Below are positions 63,505 to 64,000 of a stretch of DNA of 64,000 nt, piece by piece. The stretch spans positions 5,084,001 through 5,148,000 of the forward strand of contig CP085831.1 of assembly GCA_020809705.1 (NCBI GenBank), given 5' to 3'. The stretch is from Calonectria ilicicola. Taxonomy: Eukaryota > Ascomycota > Sordariomycetes > Hypocreales > Nectriaceae. Each line of letters starts with the position of its first letter. Position 1 is the first letter of the stretch. A program made the position numbers and the translations under genes. The notes under the pieces were generated by a model. That model was given only the letters and a program-made list of their open reading frames with translations. It had not been told where the DNA came from and did no database searches.

Positions 63505-64000
63505 ATGGGTTACGAACTCATCAAAACGGCATGCGAGCGATTCCAGCGGCAACTAAGTGAAGAAGACAACCACAAAATACAAGCAACCCAAGGTGTAGAT
63601 GATGTCAGACACGCAATTCGGCAAATAGAAAGCCATCTAGCTACACGTCAAAGCCTGCGAAATCTTGGGCGATTGACCCCGTTTTTGAATGCTATCGAGC
63701 GTTTGTCGACCCCCATTGATGTCCTTTGCAACGGAACGCCTTTCCTTCCATATGCATGGGTAAGTCAGGGATACATTAGCTTTATAAAAATGAAGACTGC
63801 AATTCTAATTCATGTTGCGTTGGGCCTCTACAGGCGCCTCTGAAACTCATTCTCCAAGTTGGTGACAGGACCCACCATCCCAACTAATGCATCGTTTGAC
63901 TGATATTTCTTTTTCATCCAGGTAGTTCAACACCATGTACATGCTTTGGACAAAATTCTGTCATCATACGGAAGTATCGGAGCGGCATTGCCTCGTTTCT
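63505..64000 (+). CDS. N-terminus of a STAND/NLR-like protein (partial, runs off right edge)
   Basis: Exons 63505-63759, 63834-63857 and 63922 to the edge. The ATG is in a good context (CACCATGGG). The translation contains AIRQIESHLATRQSLRNLGR, then LCNGTPFLPYAW, APLKLILQ and ALDKILSSYGSIGAALPRF. This helical segment is characteristic of the N-terminal region of many fungal NACHT-type STAND proteins (NOD-like receptors), where it precedes the nucleotide-binding domain. The short second exon (24 bp) is supported because the joined reading continues this pattern. The NACHT and repeat domains would lie outside the window, so the full architecture is unseen. Such proteins act in non-self recognition and regulated cell death in fungi. 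Confidence 0.75.

Overview
The window comes from a filamentous ascomycete (Pezizomycotina). Genes carry short introns of about 47-118 bp with GT-AG ends (one GC-AG), proteins belong to fungal families, and intergenic DNA is long and AT-rich. I cannot name the species. All intron positions below were worked out by hand from reading frame, splice signals and family motifs.

Left half (1-33.4 kb): one secondary-metabolite gene cluster. A very large multimodular NRPS (minus strand, start codon at 12790, running off the left edge) shows C-A-T-(truncated E)-C-A-T-C-A-T-(E-like with mutated catalytic motif)-C. It faces an AflR-type Zn2Cys6 regulator (14753-15754). Next come a reducing polyketide synthase KS-AT-DH-(degenerate ER)-KR-ACP without a thioesterase (17225-25079), an ABCC-type full ABC transporter (25914-31234) and a secreted alpha/beta-hydrolase of the tripeptidyl-aminopeptidase type (31618-33441). 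The simplest reading is that the PKS makes an unsaturated or hydroxylated acyl chain, the first C domain of the NRPS couples it to a peptide, and the transporter exports or confers tolerance to the lipopeptide. A perfect TCG-N5-CGA palindrome lies upstream of the PKS, and near-copies lie upstream of the NRPS and the hydrolase, which suggests a common regulator.

Middle (33.4-43 kb): gene-poor accessory DNA with a zinc-finger protein (35319-36527), two decayed, related coding fragments about 1.9 kb apart, a SnoaL/NTF2-like protein (minus, 37716-38192) and a secreted tyrosinase (minus, 39146-40412).

Right half (43-64 kb): a 1750-residue protein carrying a Hint (hedgehog/intein-like) module in its first third and a hydrophobic segment near its C-terminus (43104-48814). 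It converges on a membrane-associated P-loop GTPase (minus, 49637-51298). Further right are a secreted precursor made of seven near-identical repeats each closed by Lys-Arg (minus, 53714-54560, a Kex2-processed repeat protein), a second zinc-finger protein (57984-59223), a probably decaying SNF2-family helicase gene (minus, about 59.7-62.65 kb), and the start of a STAND/NLR-like gene at the right edge (63505 onward). This half looks like a fast-evolving accessory region rich in candidate self-recognition or conflict genes. The Hint protein with its GTPase neighbour and the repeat precursor are the two best candidates for undescribed biology.
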